Assembly (NCBI RefSeq): GCF_033954455.1
Contig: NZ_CP121473.1
Location: 3,892,501 to 3,956,500 of the forward strand
Direction: 5' to 3'
Length of the DNA stretch: 64,000 nucleotides
From: Thiorhodovibrio litoralis
Lineage (GTDB): Bacteria > Pseudomonadota > Gammaproteobacteria > Chromatiales > Chromatiaceae
In this document: piece after piece, positions 54,361 through 63,473 of the stretch
Layout of the letters: every line of letters begins with the position of its first letter
Numbering within the stretch: position 1 is the first letter of the stretch
Made by a program: the position numbers and the translations under genes
The notes under the pieces: model-generated
What the model was told of the DNA's origin: nothing
The model's input: only the letters and a program-made list of their open reading frames with translations
Database searches by the model: none

Positions 54361-56595
54361 ATGAGCCGCAAACGCCCGCGCCTGATTAATCCCGGTACCA
54401 TCGGTATCGGTTTGCTGCTGCTGGTGCTGTTGGTCGCGCTCGACCTGATGAGCAACGCGGTGCAGAACTCCGAGAGTCTGAGCCGAATTTTTGTCCCCCT
54501 GCTGTTTCTGGTGCTGATCGGCCTGATCGTGCTGGGCATCACGGTGGTGGTCAGCATCATCCGTCTGGTCAGCCGCTACCGCCGTCAGGCCGCCGGCTCG
54601 CGCCTGACCGGGCGCATGCTGGCGCTGTTCGCGCTGATCTCCCTGCTGCCAGCGGGCGTGGTCTATTACTACTCGCTCGGCTTTCTGTTGCGCGGCATCG
54701 ATAGCTGGTTCGATGTCGAGATCGACCAGGCGATGGAAAACGCCCTGACGCTCAATCAGGCCTCACTCGACCTCAACCAGCGGGTGCTGATGCGCTACGC
54801 CTCGCAGTTGCTCGCCGGGGTGGAGGATCGCTCCACCACCGCGCTGACGCTCACCCTGGGGCAATTGCGCCGCCAGGCCGGCGCCCAGGAGCTGACCATC
54901 TTCGACAGCTCGGGCGAGGTGATGGGCACCGCCAATGACGACCCCATCCAGCTGGTGCCCGACCGCCCCGAGCGCAAGCTGATGCAGAGCGTGCGCGCTG
55001 GCGAGGACTATGTCGGCCTCGAGACCACCGCGGACAATCAACTGCAGATTCGGGTGCTGGTCAATGACCCGCGCGCGCGCCCGATGATCCTGCAGGCCAT
55101 TTTCCCCACCTCGGCGCGCATCAGTGAGCTCGCCGCCCAACTCGAGGACGCCTACAACCGCTACACCGAGCTGTCCTACCTGCGCCAGTCGCTGAAATTC
55201 AGCTTCTCGCTGACGCTGTCCATGGTGTTGATTTTCGGCCTGATGGCCGCGCTGCTGGCCGCCTTTCGCACCGCGCAGCGCCTGGTAGCGCCCATCGCCG
55301 ACATCGCCCGCGGCACCCGCGCGGTGGCCTCGGGCGACTACGACCAGCAACTGCCGCTGCCGACGCACGATGACGAGCTGGCCTTTCTGGTGTCCTCCTT
55401 CAATGCCATGACCAGGCGGGTGGCCCAGGCGCGCGATGAAGCCGCGCGCAGCCAGCAGGAGGTCGAAGAGCACCGCGCCTACCTCGAAACCGTGCTCGGG
55501 CGCCTGTCCTCCGGCGTGCTGGCGTTCGACCAGGAGCTGCGCCTGACCACCAGCAACCCGGCTGCGCGGGGGATTCTGCGACTCGAGCCGGCGGCTGGCG
55601 AGACGCCCTCGCTTGACGAGCTCGAAGCCCGCCACCCTTGGCTCGGCCAGTGGGCCGAGACGCTGCGGCGGCAGTTCAACGACACCGCCGACTGGCGCGC
55701 GGAGGTGACCCTGTTCGGCGGCGAGGGCCGGCAAGTGCTGATGTGCCGGGGCAGCCGGCTGCAGGTCTCAGGCACCGAAACCAGCGGCTATGTGCTGGTG
55801 TTCGATGACATCACCCAACTGATCCGTGCCCAGCGCGATGCCGCCTGGGGCGAGGTGGCGCGACGTCTGGCCCATGAGATCAAAAACCCGCTCACCCCGA
55901 TTCAACTTTCCGCCGAGCGCCTGCGCCACAAGCTACTGAAAAAGCTAGAGGAGCCGGACGCGCGCGTGGTCGACCGCGCCACCAGCACCATCGTTTCGCA
56001 GGTCGAGGCGATGAAAGTGATGGTGAACGATTTCAGCAACTATGCCCGCTCACCGGAGATCCAGCACGAGCCGTTTGAGATCGACGCACTCATCCGCGAC
56101 GTGATCGAGCTCTACCGCAGCGGCCCCGCGCGCATCCAGGCCGAACTTCAGGCGGGGGACGCTCGGATTCGCGGCGACTCCAAGCGGCTGCGCCAGGTCA
56201 TGCACAATCTGCTCAAGAACGCGATCGAAGCGCTGGATAACCAGTCGCAACCCGAGGTGATTGTGCGCTCGAGCATTCGCCGCGAGCTCGAGAACCCCGC
56301 CGTGGTCATTGATGTCGAGGATAATGGCAGCGGCTTCGACGAAGCCCTGCTGCAAAATGCCTTCGAGCCCTACGTCACCAGCAAGGCCAAGGGCACCGGA
56401 CTGGGACTGGCGATCGTGAAGAAGATCATCGAAGAGCATAGCGGTATCATTGTGGCGCAGAATACGCCGCATGGCGCGCGTATCCGCGCTCAGTTACCCT
56501 TGTGGCTGGCGCGGGAAGGACCCGCAACCGCGCATCGCAATCCGGCACCTGAATCACCCGCGGCACCGCCGCGACAGTCCGCAGAGACACCATGA
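54361..56595 (+). CDS. ntrY: NtrY-like sensor histidine kinase
   Basis: 744 residues. About four N-terminal membrane helices (GIGLLLLVLLVALDLM; ALFALISLLPAGVVYYY; another near 285) flank a periplasmic region. Then come HAMP (RLVAPIADIARGTRAVASGDYDQ), PAS (ETVLGRLSSGVLAFDQELRL), HisKA with phospho-His in RRLAHEIKNPLTPIQLSAERL, and HATPase (NLLKNAIEAL, DNGSGFDEALLQNAFEPY, GTGLGLAIVKKI). Partner of ntrX by ATGA overlap. Confidence 0.93.
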   Translation: MSRKRPRLINPGTIGIGLLLLVLLVALDLMSNAVQNSESLSRIFVPLLFLVLIGLIVLGITVVVSIIRLVSRYRRQAAGSRLTGRMLALFALISLLPAGVVYYYSLGFLLRGIDSWFDVEIDQAMENALTLNQASLDLNQRVLMRYASQLLAGVEDRSTTALTLTLGQLRRQAGAQELTIFDSSGEVMGTANDDPIQLVPDRPERKLMQSVRAGEDYVGLETTADNQLQIRVLVNDPRARPMILQAIFPTSARISELAAQLEDAYNRYTELSYLRQSLKFSFSLTLSMVLIFGLMAALLAAFRTAQRLVAPIADIARGTRAVASGDYDQQLPLPTHDDELAFLVSSFNAMTRRVAQARDEAARSQQEVEEHRAYLETVLGRLSSGVLAFDQELRLTTSNPAARGILRLEPAAGETPSLDELEARHPWLGQWAETLRRQFNDTADWRAEVTLFGGEGRQVLMCRGSRLQVSGTETSGYVLVFDDITQLIRAQRDAAWGEVARRLAHEIKNPLTPIQLSAERLRHKLLKKLEEPDARVVDRATSTIVSQVEAMKVMVNDFSNYARSPEIQHEPFEIDALIRDVIELYRSGPARIQAELQAGDARIRGDSKRLRQVMHNLLKNAIEALDNQSQPEVIVRSSIRRELENPAVVIDVEDNGSGFDEALLQNAFEPYVTSKAKGTGLGLAIVKKIIEEHSGIIVAQNTPHGARIRAQLPLWLAREGPATAHRNPAPESPAAPPRQSAETP

Positions 56596-57962
56596 GCGCG
56601 AACCACATTTTTGTCGTCGACGATGAGCCCGATATTCGCGAGACCGTCAAGGAGATTCTCGAAGACGAGGGCTTCGTCGTCATCGCCGCCGAGAATGCCG
56701 AGGCCGCCCGCCGTGCGCTGCGCGAGCGCCGCCCGGACCTGATGCTGCTCGACATCTGGATGCCCGACCTCGACGGCATCAGCCTGCTGAAAGAATGGGC
56801 CGAGGACGGCGACGGACTGCCCTGCCCCATCATCATGATGTCAGGCCATGGCACGGTGGAAACCGCCGTGGAAGCCACCCGGCTCGGCGCCTATGACTTT
56901 CTCGAAAAGCCGCTGTCCATGGCCAAGCTGCTGCTCACCGTTGAGCGCGCGCTTGAGGCCGACAAGCTGGCGCGGGAGAACATCGGGCTGCGCCGACGCA
57001 CCCCCCTGGTGCATGAGCCAGCCGGCCGCTCGGCGGCGATGCAGCGCCTGCGCGAGCAGGTCAAGCGCATCGCGCAACACGACACATGGGTGCTGATCAC
57101 CGGCGAACCTGGCTCCGGGCGCGAGACCTTCGCGCGTTTTTTGCATTCCCAAAGTGCGCGCAAGGAGCGCCCCTTCGTTGATCTGGGCACCTCGGCTATC
57201 ACCCGCGGCAATGCCGCGCGCGAGCTCTTTGGCAGCGAGGAGAACGGACGCATTCACTACGGCAGCCTGGAACAAGCCGCCGGCGGCACCCTGCTGCTTG
57301 ATGAGGTCGCCGACATGGACTTCGAAGCCCAGGGGCAGCTGCTCGGCGCACTCGACACCGGCTCCTTTTTGCGCGTCGCCGGCAGCGAGCCCGTCCCCAT
57401 TGATGTACGCATCATCGCCGCCACCCAGCGCGACCTCAAGGAGGAAGTCCGCGCCGGGCATTTTCGCGAGGATTTGTTCTACCACCTCAATGTGGTGCCG
57501 CTGCACATCCCGCCGCTGCGCGAGCATTCGGAAGACATCCCCGATCTGCTCAACCACTATGTCGACTACTTTTCCGCGCATGAGAAACTCGGCTACCGCC
57601 ACTTCAGCGTCGGCGCCCAGAATTATCTGCGCAACTACAGCTGGCCTGGCAATATCCGCGAACTCAAAAACCTGGTCCAGCGTGTGCTGATTCTGGGCGC
57701 GGGCGACGAGATCACCCTAAGCGAGGTCGAGACCGCGCTCGGCAGCGCCCCCCTGACACCGGCGCAACCGCTCGAGGGCAGTGTCTCCTTCGACCAGCCG
57801 CTGCGTCAGGCGCGGGAATTGTTCGAGAAGGCGTACCTCGACTACCAACTCGAAAAGCACAACGGCAATGTCAGCAAAATGGCCAAGGAGGCGGGCATGG
57901 AACGCACCCATCTTTACCGCAAGCTGCGCTCGCTCGGCATTGAGATCAAGGAGCGGCGCTGA
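56592..57962 (+). CDS. ntrX: NtrX-like response regulator with degenerate AAA+ domain
   Basis: 456 residues. The receiver is intact (VDDEPD, phospho-Asp in LLDIWMPDLDG, Lys in FLEKPLS). In the AAA+ domain the Walker A reads GEPGSGRET, with Arg for the usual Lys, and the sigma-54-contacting GAFTGA loop is replaced by a shorter EENGRIHYGSLEQAAGGTLLLDE. Walker B (LLLDEVADMDF) and the Arg-finger region (DLFYHLNVVPL) are retained. The Fis-type HTH is intact (NGNVSKMAKEAGMERTHLYRKL). It is probably a DNA-binding regulator that does not activate sigma-54 in the usual way. Confidence 0.92.
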   Translation: MSANHIFVVDDEPDIRETVKEILEDEGFVVIAAENAEAARRALRERRPDLMLLDIWMPDLDGISLLKEWAEDGDGLPCPIIMMSGHGTVETAVEATRLGAYDFLEKPLSMAKLLLTVERALEADKLARENIGLRRRTPLVHEPAGRSAAMQRLREQVKRIAQHDTWVLITGEPGSGRETFARFLHSQSARKERPFVDLGTSAITRGNAARELFGSEENGRIHYGSLEQAAGGTLLLDEVADMDFEAQGQLLGALDTGSFLRVAGSEPVPIDVRIIAATQRDLKEEVRAGHFREDLFYHLNVVPLHIPPLREHSEDIPDLLNHYVDYFSAHEKLGYRHFSVGAQNYLRNYSWPGNIRELKNLVQRVLILGAGDEITLSEVETALGSAPLTPAQPLEGSVSFDQPLRQARELFEKAYLDYQLEKHNGNVSKMAKEAGMERTHLYRKLRSLGIEIKERR

Positions 57963-57986
57963 CGCGCTCGTGCTGGACAATCCCCG

Positions 57987-59360
57987 ATGAAAATCATCAT
58001 CCTTGGCGCCGGTCAGGTCGGCAGCTCGGTGGCCGCCAATCTGGTCAGCGAGGCCAACGACATCACCGTGGTCGACATGGACCCGATCCGCCTGCGCGAG
58101 CTGCAGGACCGCTTCGACCTACGCACACTGGAGGGCCACGGCGCCCATCCTGACGTACTCGTGCGCGCCGGCGCCGAGGACGCCGACATGATCATCGCGG
58201 TCACCAACAGCGACGAGACCAACATGGTCGCCTGTCAGGTCGCCTATACCCTGTTTCATACCCCAACCAAGATCGCGCGGGTGCGCGCACCAAGCTTTCT
58301 CGACCAGGACAAGCTGTTCGACGGCAGCGCCTTCCCGATCGACGTACGCATCAGCCCCGAGCAGTTGGTCACCGACTATGTGATCCGCCTGATCGAGCAC
58401 CCGGGCGCCCTGCAGGTGACCGACTTCGCCGAAGGTAAAGTCCGGCTGGTGGCCGTGCGGGCCTACTACGGCGGCCCGCTGGTCGGCCACGAGTTAAGCA
58501 CCCTGCGCGAGCACATGCCGCATATCGAAACCCGGGTCGCGGCCATTTACCGTCAGGACAGGGCGATACACCCGGGGGGAGATACGGTCATCGAGGCCGA
58601 TGACGAGGTGTTTTTCATCGCCGCGCCCAAGCACATCCGCTCGGTGATGAGCGAGCTGCGGCGACTGGAAAAGCCATACAAACGGCTGATTTTCGCCGGC
58701 GGCGGCAACATCGGCACCCGGCTTGCGCGGTCACTCGAAAACCATTACCGGATCAAAATCATCGAGCGCGACCTGTCGCGCTGCCGCCAAATCGCCGAAA
58801 CCCTCGAGCGGACTATCGTGCTCCATGGCGACGCCGCCGATGAGGAATTACTGCTTGAGGAGAACGTCGCCGACACCGACGTCTTCTGTGCATTAACCAA
58901 CGACGACGAGGCGAATATCCTCTCGGCCATGCTCGCCAAACGTCTCGGCGCACGCCGGGTCATGGCACTGATCAACCGCCCGGCCTATGTCGACCTGGTG
59001 CAGAGTGGCCCCATTGATGTCGCCATCTCTCCCCAACAGGCCACTATCGGCAGCCTGCTGCGCCATGTGCGCCGCGGCGACGTGGTGATGGTCCATTCCC
59101 TGCGCCGTGGCGTGGCCGAGGGCATCGAAGCTATCGCCCACGGCGACGCTAACTCGAGCAAGGTGGTCGGTCGCCCGATCGAAGACATCCGCCTGCCCAA
59201 GGGCACCAACATCGGCGCCATCGTGCGCGGCAACCAGGTGCTCATCGCCCACCACGACCTGGTCATCGAATCCGACGACCATGTAATCCTGTTCATCCAG
59301 GACCGCCAGCGCGTGCCCGAGGTCGAAAAGCTCTTCCAGGTCGGCGTGACCTTCTTCTGA
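57987..59360 (+). CDS. trkA: Trk system potassium uptake protein TrkA
   Basis: 457 residues with two RCK modules: NAD-binding [13 protein letters not shown] at the N-terminus and [13 protein letters not shown] in the second half, each followed by a TrkA-C domain. Regulates the TrkH channel from the cytoplasmic face. It follows ntrYX by 24 bp, a conserved order. Confidence 0.95.
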   Translation: MKIIILGAGQVGSSVAANLVSEANDITVVDMDPIRLRELQDRFDLRTLEGHGAHPDVLVRAGAEDADMIIAVTNSDETNMVACQVAYTLFHTPTKIARVRAPSFLDQDKLFDGSAFPIDVRISPEQLVTDYVIRLIEHPGALQVTDFAEGKVRLVAVRAYYGGPLVGHELSTLREHMPHIETRVAAIYRQDRAIHPGGDTVIEADDEVFFIAAPKHIRSVMSELRRLEKPYKRLIFAGGGNIGTRLARSLENHYRIKIIERDLSRCRQIAETLERTIVLHGDAADEELLLEENVADTDVFCALTNDDEANILSAMLAKRLGARRVMALINRPAYVDLVQSGPIDVAISPQQATIGSLLRHVRRGDVVMVHSLRRGVAEGIEAIAHGDANSSKVVGRPIEDIRLPKGTNIGAIVRGNQVLIAHHDLVIESDDHVILFIQDRQRVPEVEKLFQVGVTFF

Positions 59361-59548
59361 TGCCGCGCCCCTGAACAAACCAGAGGGTGACAGCTCTGTT
59401 CGCACCATCTCCCGCAGGTCCCTCAGTCAGGTATTCATTTCGACCCCTTGAGATCGGCACTGTCCGCTGACTGCGGCGAGGGGGGTTGCTATCGGGTAGA
59501 ATGACACAATTTTTTCACGTCTTCTGCCACCAGCCGGCCTGATTTCGA

Positions 59549-59600
59549 ATCAGGATGGCCGATTAGCAATCCCAATCAGGATTTCCGATCAGGATGTCCG
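59549..59600. repeat. 13-bp-period tandem repeat upstream of egtB
   Basis: Units ATCAGGATGGCCG, ATTAGCAATCCCA (degenerate), ATCAGGATTTCCG and ATCAGGATGTCCG are in exact 13-bp register, with a decayed fifth unit ATCATAATAGCGG. It lies 60 bp before the preferred egtB start (59663). The 59361-59548 part of the gap has no gene that I can see. Confidence 0.75.
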
Positions 59601-59662
59601 ATCATAATAGCGGGCGGGCTAATGGCGTTCTTCAAACCTCCCGGTCGATCACGAGTTTTTCC

Positions 59663-60970
59663 ATGCAGACAGCCGACCAGCCCAGGCGCGAGCAACTCGC
59701 GCAGCGTTTCCGTAAGGTGCGCGCATTCTCCGAACAACTGTGCGAGCCCCTTGCCCTTGAGGACTACGGACTGCAAACCGCGGTCGAGGCCAGTCCACCC
59801 AAGTGGCATATCGCGCATGTGTCCTGGTTCTTCGAGAACTTTTTGCTGCGCCCGCTGCTGCCTGGCTACAAGGTATTTCATCCGCGCTTCGATCACCTGT
59901 TCAACTCTTACTACGAGCAGACCGACAGCGGCTTCTGGCCGCGCGCCAAACGCGGACTGCTGTCGCGACCAACGGTCGCCGAAGTCTATGATTACCGCAG
60001 ACATGTCGATGCCGGCATGCAGCGACTGATCGCGGACTGTGACGCGCAGCACTGGCCGCTCGCGCTCGAACGCATTCACATCGGCCTGAACCACGAGCAG
60101 CAGCATCAGGAGCTTCTGCTGACGGACATCAAGCACCATCTGGCCTTTAACCCGCTGCGTCCAGCGTACCGCGCCGATCTCGACACCAGCGCGCCAGAGC
60201 AGCCCGTCCCCCTGACCTTCACCACCATCGAGGGCGGCATGACCGAGATCGGTGCCAGCGGCGAAGGTTTCTCCTACGACAACGAGCACCCGCGTCATCC
60301 GACCTGGCTCGCGCCCTATCGTTTGGCCGACCGCCTCATCACCAATGGCGAGTATCTGGAGTTCATCGAGGACGGCGCTTACACCAACTCTGCCATCTGG
60401 CTCTCAGACGCCTGGGGCATCATCAAGCAGCATGGCTGGCAGGCGCCGCTGTATTGGGAGAAGATCGACGGCGCCTGGCACGAAATGACCCTGGCCGGGC
60501 TGATTCCGCTGCGCCAGGCGCTGCCGGTTTGCCATCTGAGCTACTACGAGGCCGAGGCCTACGCACGCTGGGCCGGCAAGCGCCTGCCGAGCGAGGCCGA
60601 ATGGGAGCATGCCGCGGCTAAGCGGCCAATCACCGGTGAGTTTGTGGACTCCGGCCGCCTGCATCCGCGCGCCGCTGACGCGGGCGAACTCAGCCAGCTT
60701 TATGGCGACTGCTGGGAATGGACCGGCTCCGCCTATCTGGCCTACCCCGGCTACCGCCCGGCTGCCGGCGCCATCGGCGAGTACAACGGCAAGTTTATGT
60801 GCAATCAGATGGTTCTGCGCGGCGGCTCCTGCGCCAGCTCAAGCGATCATCTGCGCCCGAGCTATCGCAATTTCTTCTACCCGCACGAGCGCTGGCAGTT
60901 CAGCGGTCTGCGCCTGGCCGACGGCATCACCGATGGCACAGCTGGGAACACAAATGGAGGGCTGGCATGA
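59663..60970 (+). CDS. egtB: EgtB-type ergothioneine biosynthesis sulfoxide synthase
   Basis: 435 residues from ATG 59663 (ATG 59594 adds 23). The N-terminal DinB-like domain contributes iron ligands (WHIAHVSWFFENF; NHEQQHQELLLTD), and the C-terminal FGE-like domain has FSYDNEHPRHPTWLAPYRLADRLITNGEYLEFIEDG, RLPSEAEWEHAA, DCWEWTGSAY and LRGGSCASS. Joins a sulfur donor to hercynine. Coupled to egtD by ATGA overlap. The OvoA alternative is less likely because the methyltransferase is a separate EgtD. Confidence 0.9.
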   Translation: MQTADQPRREQLAQRFRKVRAFSEQLCEPLALEDYGLQTAVEASPPKWHIAHVSWFFENFLLRPLLPGYKVFHPRFDHLFNSYYEQTDSGFWPRAKRGLLSRPTVAEVYDYRRHVDAGMQRLIADCDAQHWPLALERIHIGLNHEQQHQELLLTDIKHHLAFNPLRPAYRADLDTSAPEQPVPLTFTTIEGGMTEIGASGEGFSYDNEHPRHPTWLAPYRLADRLITNGEYLEFIEDGAYTNSAIWLSDAWGIIKQHGWQAPLYWEKIDGAWHEMTLAGLIPLRQALPVCHLSYYEAEAYARWAGKRLPSEAEWEHAAAKRPITGEFVDSGRLHPRAADAGELSQLYGDCWEWTGSAYLAYPGYRPAAGAIGEYNGKFMCNQMVLRGGSCASSSDHLRPSYRNFFYPHERWQFSGLRLADGITDGTAGNTNGGLA

Positions 60971-61926
60971 AGGTCAGTTTTTTCGATGACCATCCCAAGC
61001 CCGCCGATATTCGCGCCGAGGTTCTGACCGGGCTGGCGCTGCCGGAAAAAAAGATTCCGCCCAAGTTCTTTTACGACGAACCGGGCTCGCGGCTGTTCGA
61101 CGCCATCTGCGAGCTGCCTGAGTATTATCCGACCCGCACCGAAATCAGCATTCTGCGCCAGTATGGCGCCGAGATGGCCGAGTTGCTGGGCCATGAGGTG
61201 GTGCTGATTGAACTCGGCAGCGGCAGCAGCCTGAAAATCCGCACCCTGCTCGAAGCGCTGCGCCCGCGCGTCTACATCCCGGTCGACATCTCGCGCGAGC
61301 ATCTGCTGCGCTCGGCCGAGAACCTGGCCGCTGCCTTCCCGGAGATTGAGGTGCGCGCCGCCTGCGCCGACTATTCGCGCCCCTTCCGGCTGCCCCTGTG
61401 TGAAGAAGACCAGCCGCGCGCGGCTTTCTTCCCCGGTTCGTCGGTCGGCAACTTCGAGCCCGCCGATGCCGAGGCCTTTCTGCGCCGGGTCGGCGACATC
61501 CTCGGCCCCGGTGGCCATTTGCTGATCGGTGTCGATCTGCGCAAGTCCGAAGACATTCTGCACGCCGCCTACAACGACGCCGCGGGCGTCACCGCCGACT
61601 TCAACCTGAACCTGCTCACACGCATCAACCGCGAGCTTGACGGAACCTTCGACCCGGCGGCTTTTCACCACAGTGCCTTCTTCAATCCGCACGACAGCCG
61701 GATTGAAATGCACTTGGTCAGCAACGCCCCGCAGGACGTCGAAGTCGCCGGCGAAACCTTCCACCTCACCGAAGGCGAGAGCATCCACACCGAATGCTCC
61801 TACAAATACAGCATCGCGGACTTCCACGCGCTGGCGAGCCGCGCCGGTTTTGAGCCAGTGCGCGTCTGGACTGACGATAGTCAGCTCTTCAGCGTCCATG
61901 GGCTGCGCCGTCGGGCGGACATCTGA
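60967..61926 (+). CDS. egtD: L-histidine N-alpha-methyltransferase EgtD
   Basis: 319 residues of the EgtD family: PPKFFYDEPGSRLFDAICELPEYYPTRTE, SAM site IELGSGSSLKIRTLL, PVDISREHL, FFPGSSVGNFEP and LLIGVDLRKSEDILHAAYND. Trimethylates histidine to hercynine. The start overlaps the egtB stop. Confidence 0.93.
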   Translation: MKVSFFDDHPKPADIRAEVLTGLALPEKKIPPKFFYDEPGSRLFDAICELPEYYPTRTEISILRQYGAEMAELLGHEVVLIELGSGSSLKIRTLLEALRPRVYIPVDISREHLLRSAENLAAAFPEIEVRAACADYSRPFRLPLCEEDQPRAAFFPGSSVGNFEPADAEAFLRRVGDILGPGGHLLIGVDLRKSEDILHAAYNDAAGVTADFNLNLLTRINRELDGTFDPAAFHHSAFFNPHDSRIEMHLVSNAPQDVEVAGETFHLTEGESIHTECSYKYSIADFHALASRAGFEPVRVWTDDSQLFSVHGLRRRADI

Positions 61927-61953
61927 CGGAAACTCCGCCCAGACCTCACTCAA

Positions 61954-63432
61954 ATGCAATACCGGGATCTCAGAGACTTCATCGCGCAGCTCGAAACGCG
62001 CGGCGAGCTGAAACGCATCCACTTTCCAGTGGACCCTTATCTGGAAGTGACGGAAATCTGCGACCGCACCCTGCGCGCCGGCGGGCCAGCCCTTTTGTTT
62101 GAGCGGCCCAAGGGCTCCGACATTCCGCTGCTTGGCAATCTGTTCGGCACGCCCAAGCGGGTCGCGCTCGGCATGGGAGAAGAGTCCACCGAGGCCTTGC
62201 GCGAGATCGGCAAGCTGCTGGCATTTCTGAAAGAGCCCGATCCGCCCAAGGGCATGAAGGACGCACTCAGCACTCTGCCGGTGTTCAAAAAGGTGCTGGA
62301 CATGGCGCCGAAAGTGCGCAAACAGCCTGCCTGTCAGGAGGTAGTGCATGAAGGCGCGGCAGTCGATCTCGGGCGCTTCCCGATCCAGCACTGCTGGCCG
62401 GGGGATGCCGCCCCGCTGATCACCTGGGGGCTGGTGGTCACCCGTGGGCCGCACAAGTCGCGGCAGAATCTGGGCATCTACCGCATGCAGGTGCTGGGCC
62501 CCAATCGGGTCATCATGCGCTGGCTGGCCCACCGCGGCGGAGCGCTCGACTATCGCGACTGGCAGCAGGCGCATCCGGGCGAGCCTTTCCCCATTTCGGT
62601 GGCATTAGGTGCCGATCCGGCGACCATCCTGGGCGCTGTCACCCCGGTGCCGGACAGCCTATCGGAATATGCCTTCGCTGGCCTGCTGCGCGGCAGCCGC
62701 ACCGAGGTCGCCGACTGCCTGGGCTCGGACCTGCAAGTGCCGGCCAGCGCCGAGATCGTGCTGGAAGGCCATTTGCACCCGGATGACATGGCCGACGAGG
62801 GTCCCTACGGCGACCACACCGGCTATTACAACGAGGTCGACCGCTTTCCGGTCTTCACCATTGAGCGCGTCACCCACCGCCACGCCCCCATCTATCACAG
62901 CACTTACACCGGCCGTCCGCCCGACGAGCCGGCGATTCTCGGCGTAGCACTCAACGAAGTCTTCATCCCGCTGCTGCAGAAACAATTTCCGGAGATCCTC
63001 GACTTCTACCTGCCGCCCGAGGGCTGCTCCTATCGACTCGCGGTGGTGAGCATGAACAAGCAATACCCGGGGCACGCCAAGCGGGTGATGATGGGCGTGT
63101 GGTCATTCCTGCGCCAGTTTATGTACACCAAGTTCGTCATCGTGGTGGACGACGACATCAACGCACGCGACTGGAAAGATGTCATCTGGGCCATGACAAC
63201 ACGCATGGACCCGGCGCGCGATACCTTGCTGATCGAAAACACGCCGATCGATTACCTGGATTTTGCCTCACCCGTGTCGGGGCTGGGCTCAAAGATAGGC
63301 CTGGACGCAACCAACAAATGGCCCGGGGAGACCAACCGCGAATGGGGTCAACCGATCCGGATGGACCCGGCAGTGCATGCGCGCGTGGACCAGATCTGGG
63401 ACCAACTCGGTATCGACCTGCCTACGCGCTGA
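61954..63432 (+). CDS. ubiD: UbiD 4-hydroxy-3-polyprenylbenzoate decarboxylase
   Basis: 492 residues, normal for Ubi[41 protein letters not shown], prFMN/metal-site [15 protein letters not shown] and [21 protein letters not shown], and a C-terminal [13 protein letters not shown]. Uses prenylated FMN made by UbiX (not in the window). With ubiTUV it completes part of ubiquinone synthesis. Confidence 0.96.
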   Translation: MQYRDLRDFIAQLETRGELKRIHFPVDPYLEVTEICDRTLRAGGPALLFERPKGSDIPLLGNLFGTPKRVALGMGEESTEALREIGKLLAFLKEPDPPKGMKDALSTLPVFKKVLDMAPKVRKQPACQEVVHEGAAVDLGRFPIQHCWPGDAAPLITWGLVVTRGPHKSRQNLGIYRMQVLGPNRVIMRWLAHRGGALDYRDWQQAHPGEPFPISVALGADPATILGAVTPVPDSLSEYAFAGLLRGSRTEVADCLGSDLQVPASAEIVLEGHLHPDDMADEGPYGDHTGYYNEVDRFPVFTIERVTHRHAPIYHSTYTGRPPDEPAILGVALNEVFIPLLQKQFPEILDFYLPPEGCSYRLAVVSMNKQYPGHAKRVMMGVWSFLRQFMYTKFVIVVDDDINARDWKDVIWAMTTRMDPARDTLLIENTPIDYLDFASPVSGLGSKIGLDATNKWPGETNREWGQPIRMDPAVHARVDQIWDQLGIDLPTR

Positions 63433-63473
63433 GATCGCCAAACCGCTGCGGTGGGAGAGCAGGTCGCCCCCCT

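Noticed and set aside
59549-59600. CRISPR array
   Set aside because: Units are contiguous 13-mers with no spacers; the same applies to 11628-11675. No cas genes are in the window.
59663-60970. OvoA (ovothiol synthase)
   Set aside because: OvoA normally carries its own C-terminal methyltransferase; here the protein ends after the FGE domain and EgtD is encoded separately.
60877-62574. 565-codon minus-strand frame opposite egtD and ubiD
   Set aside because: Antisense of two well-recognised genes; no domain seen.
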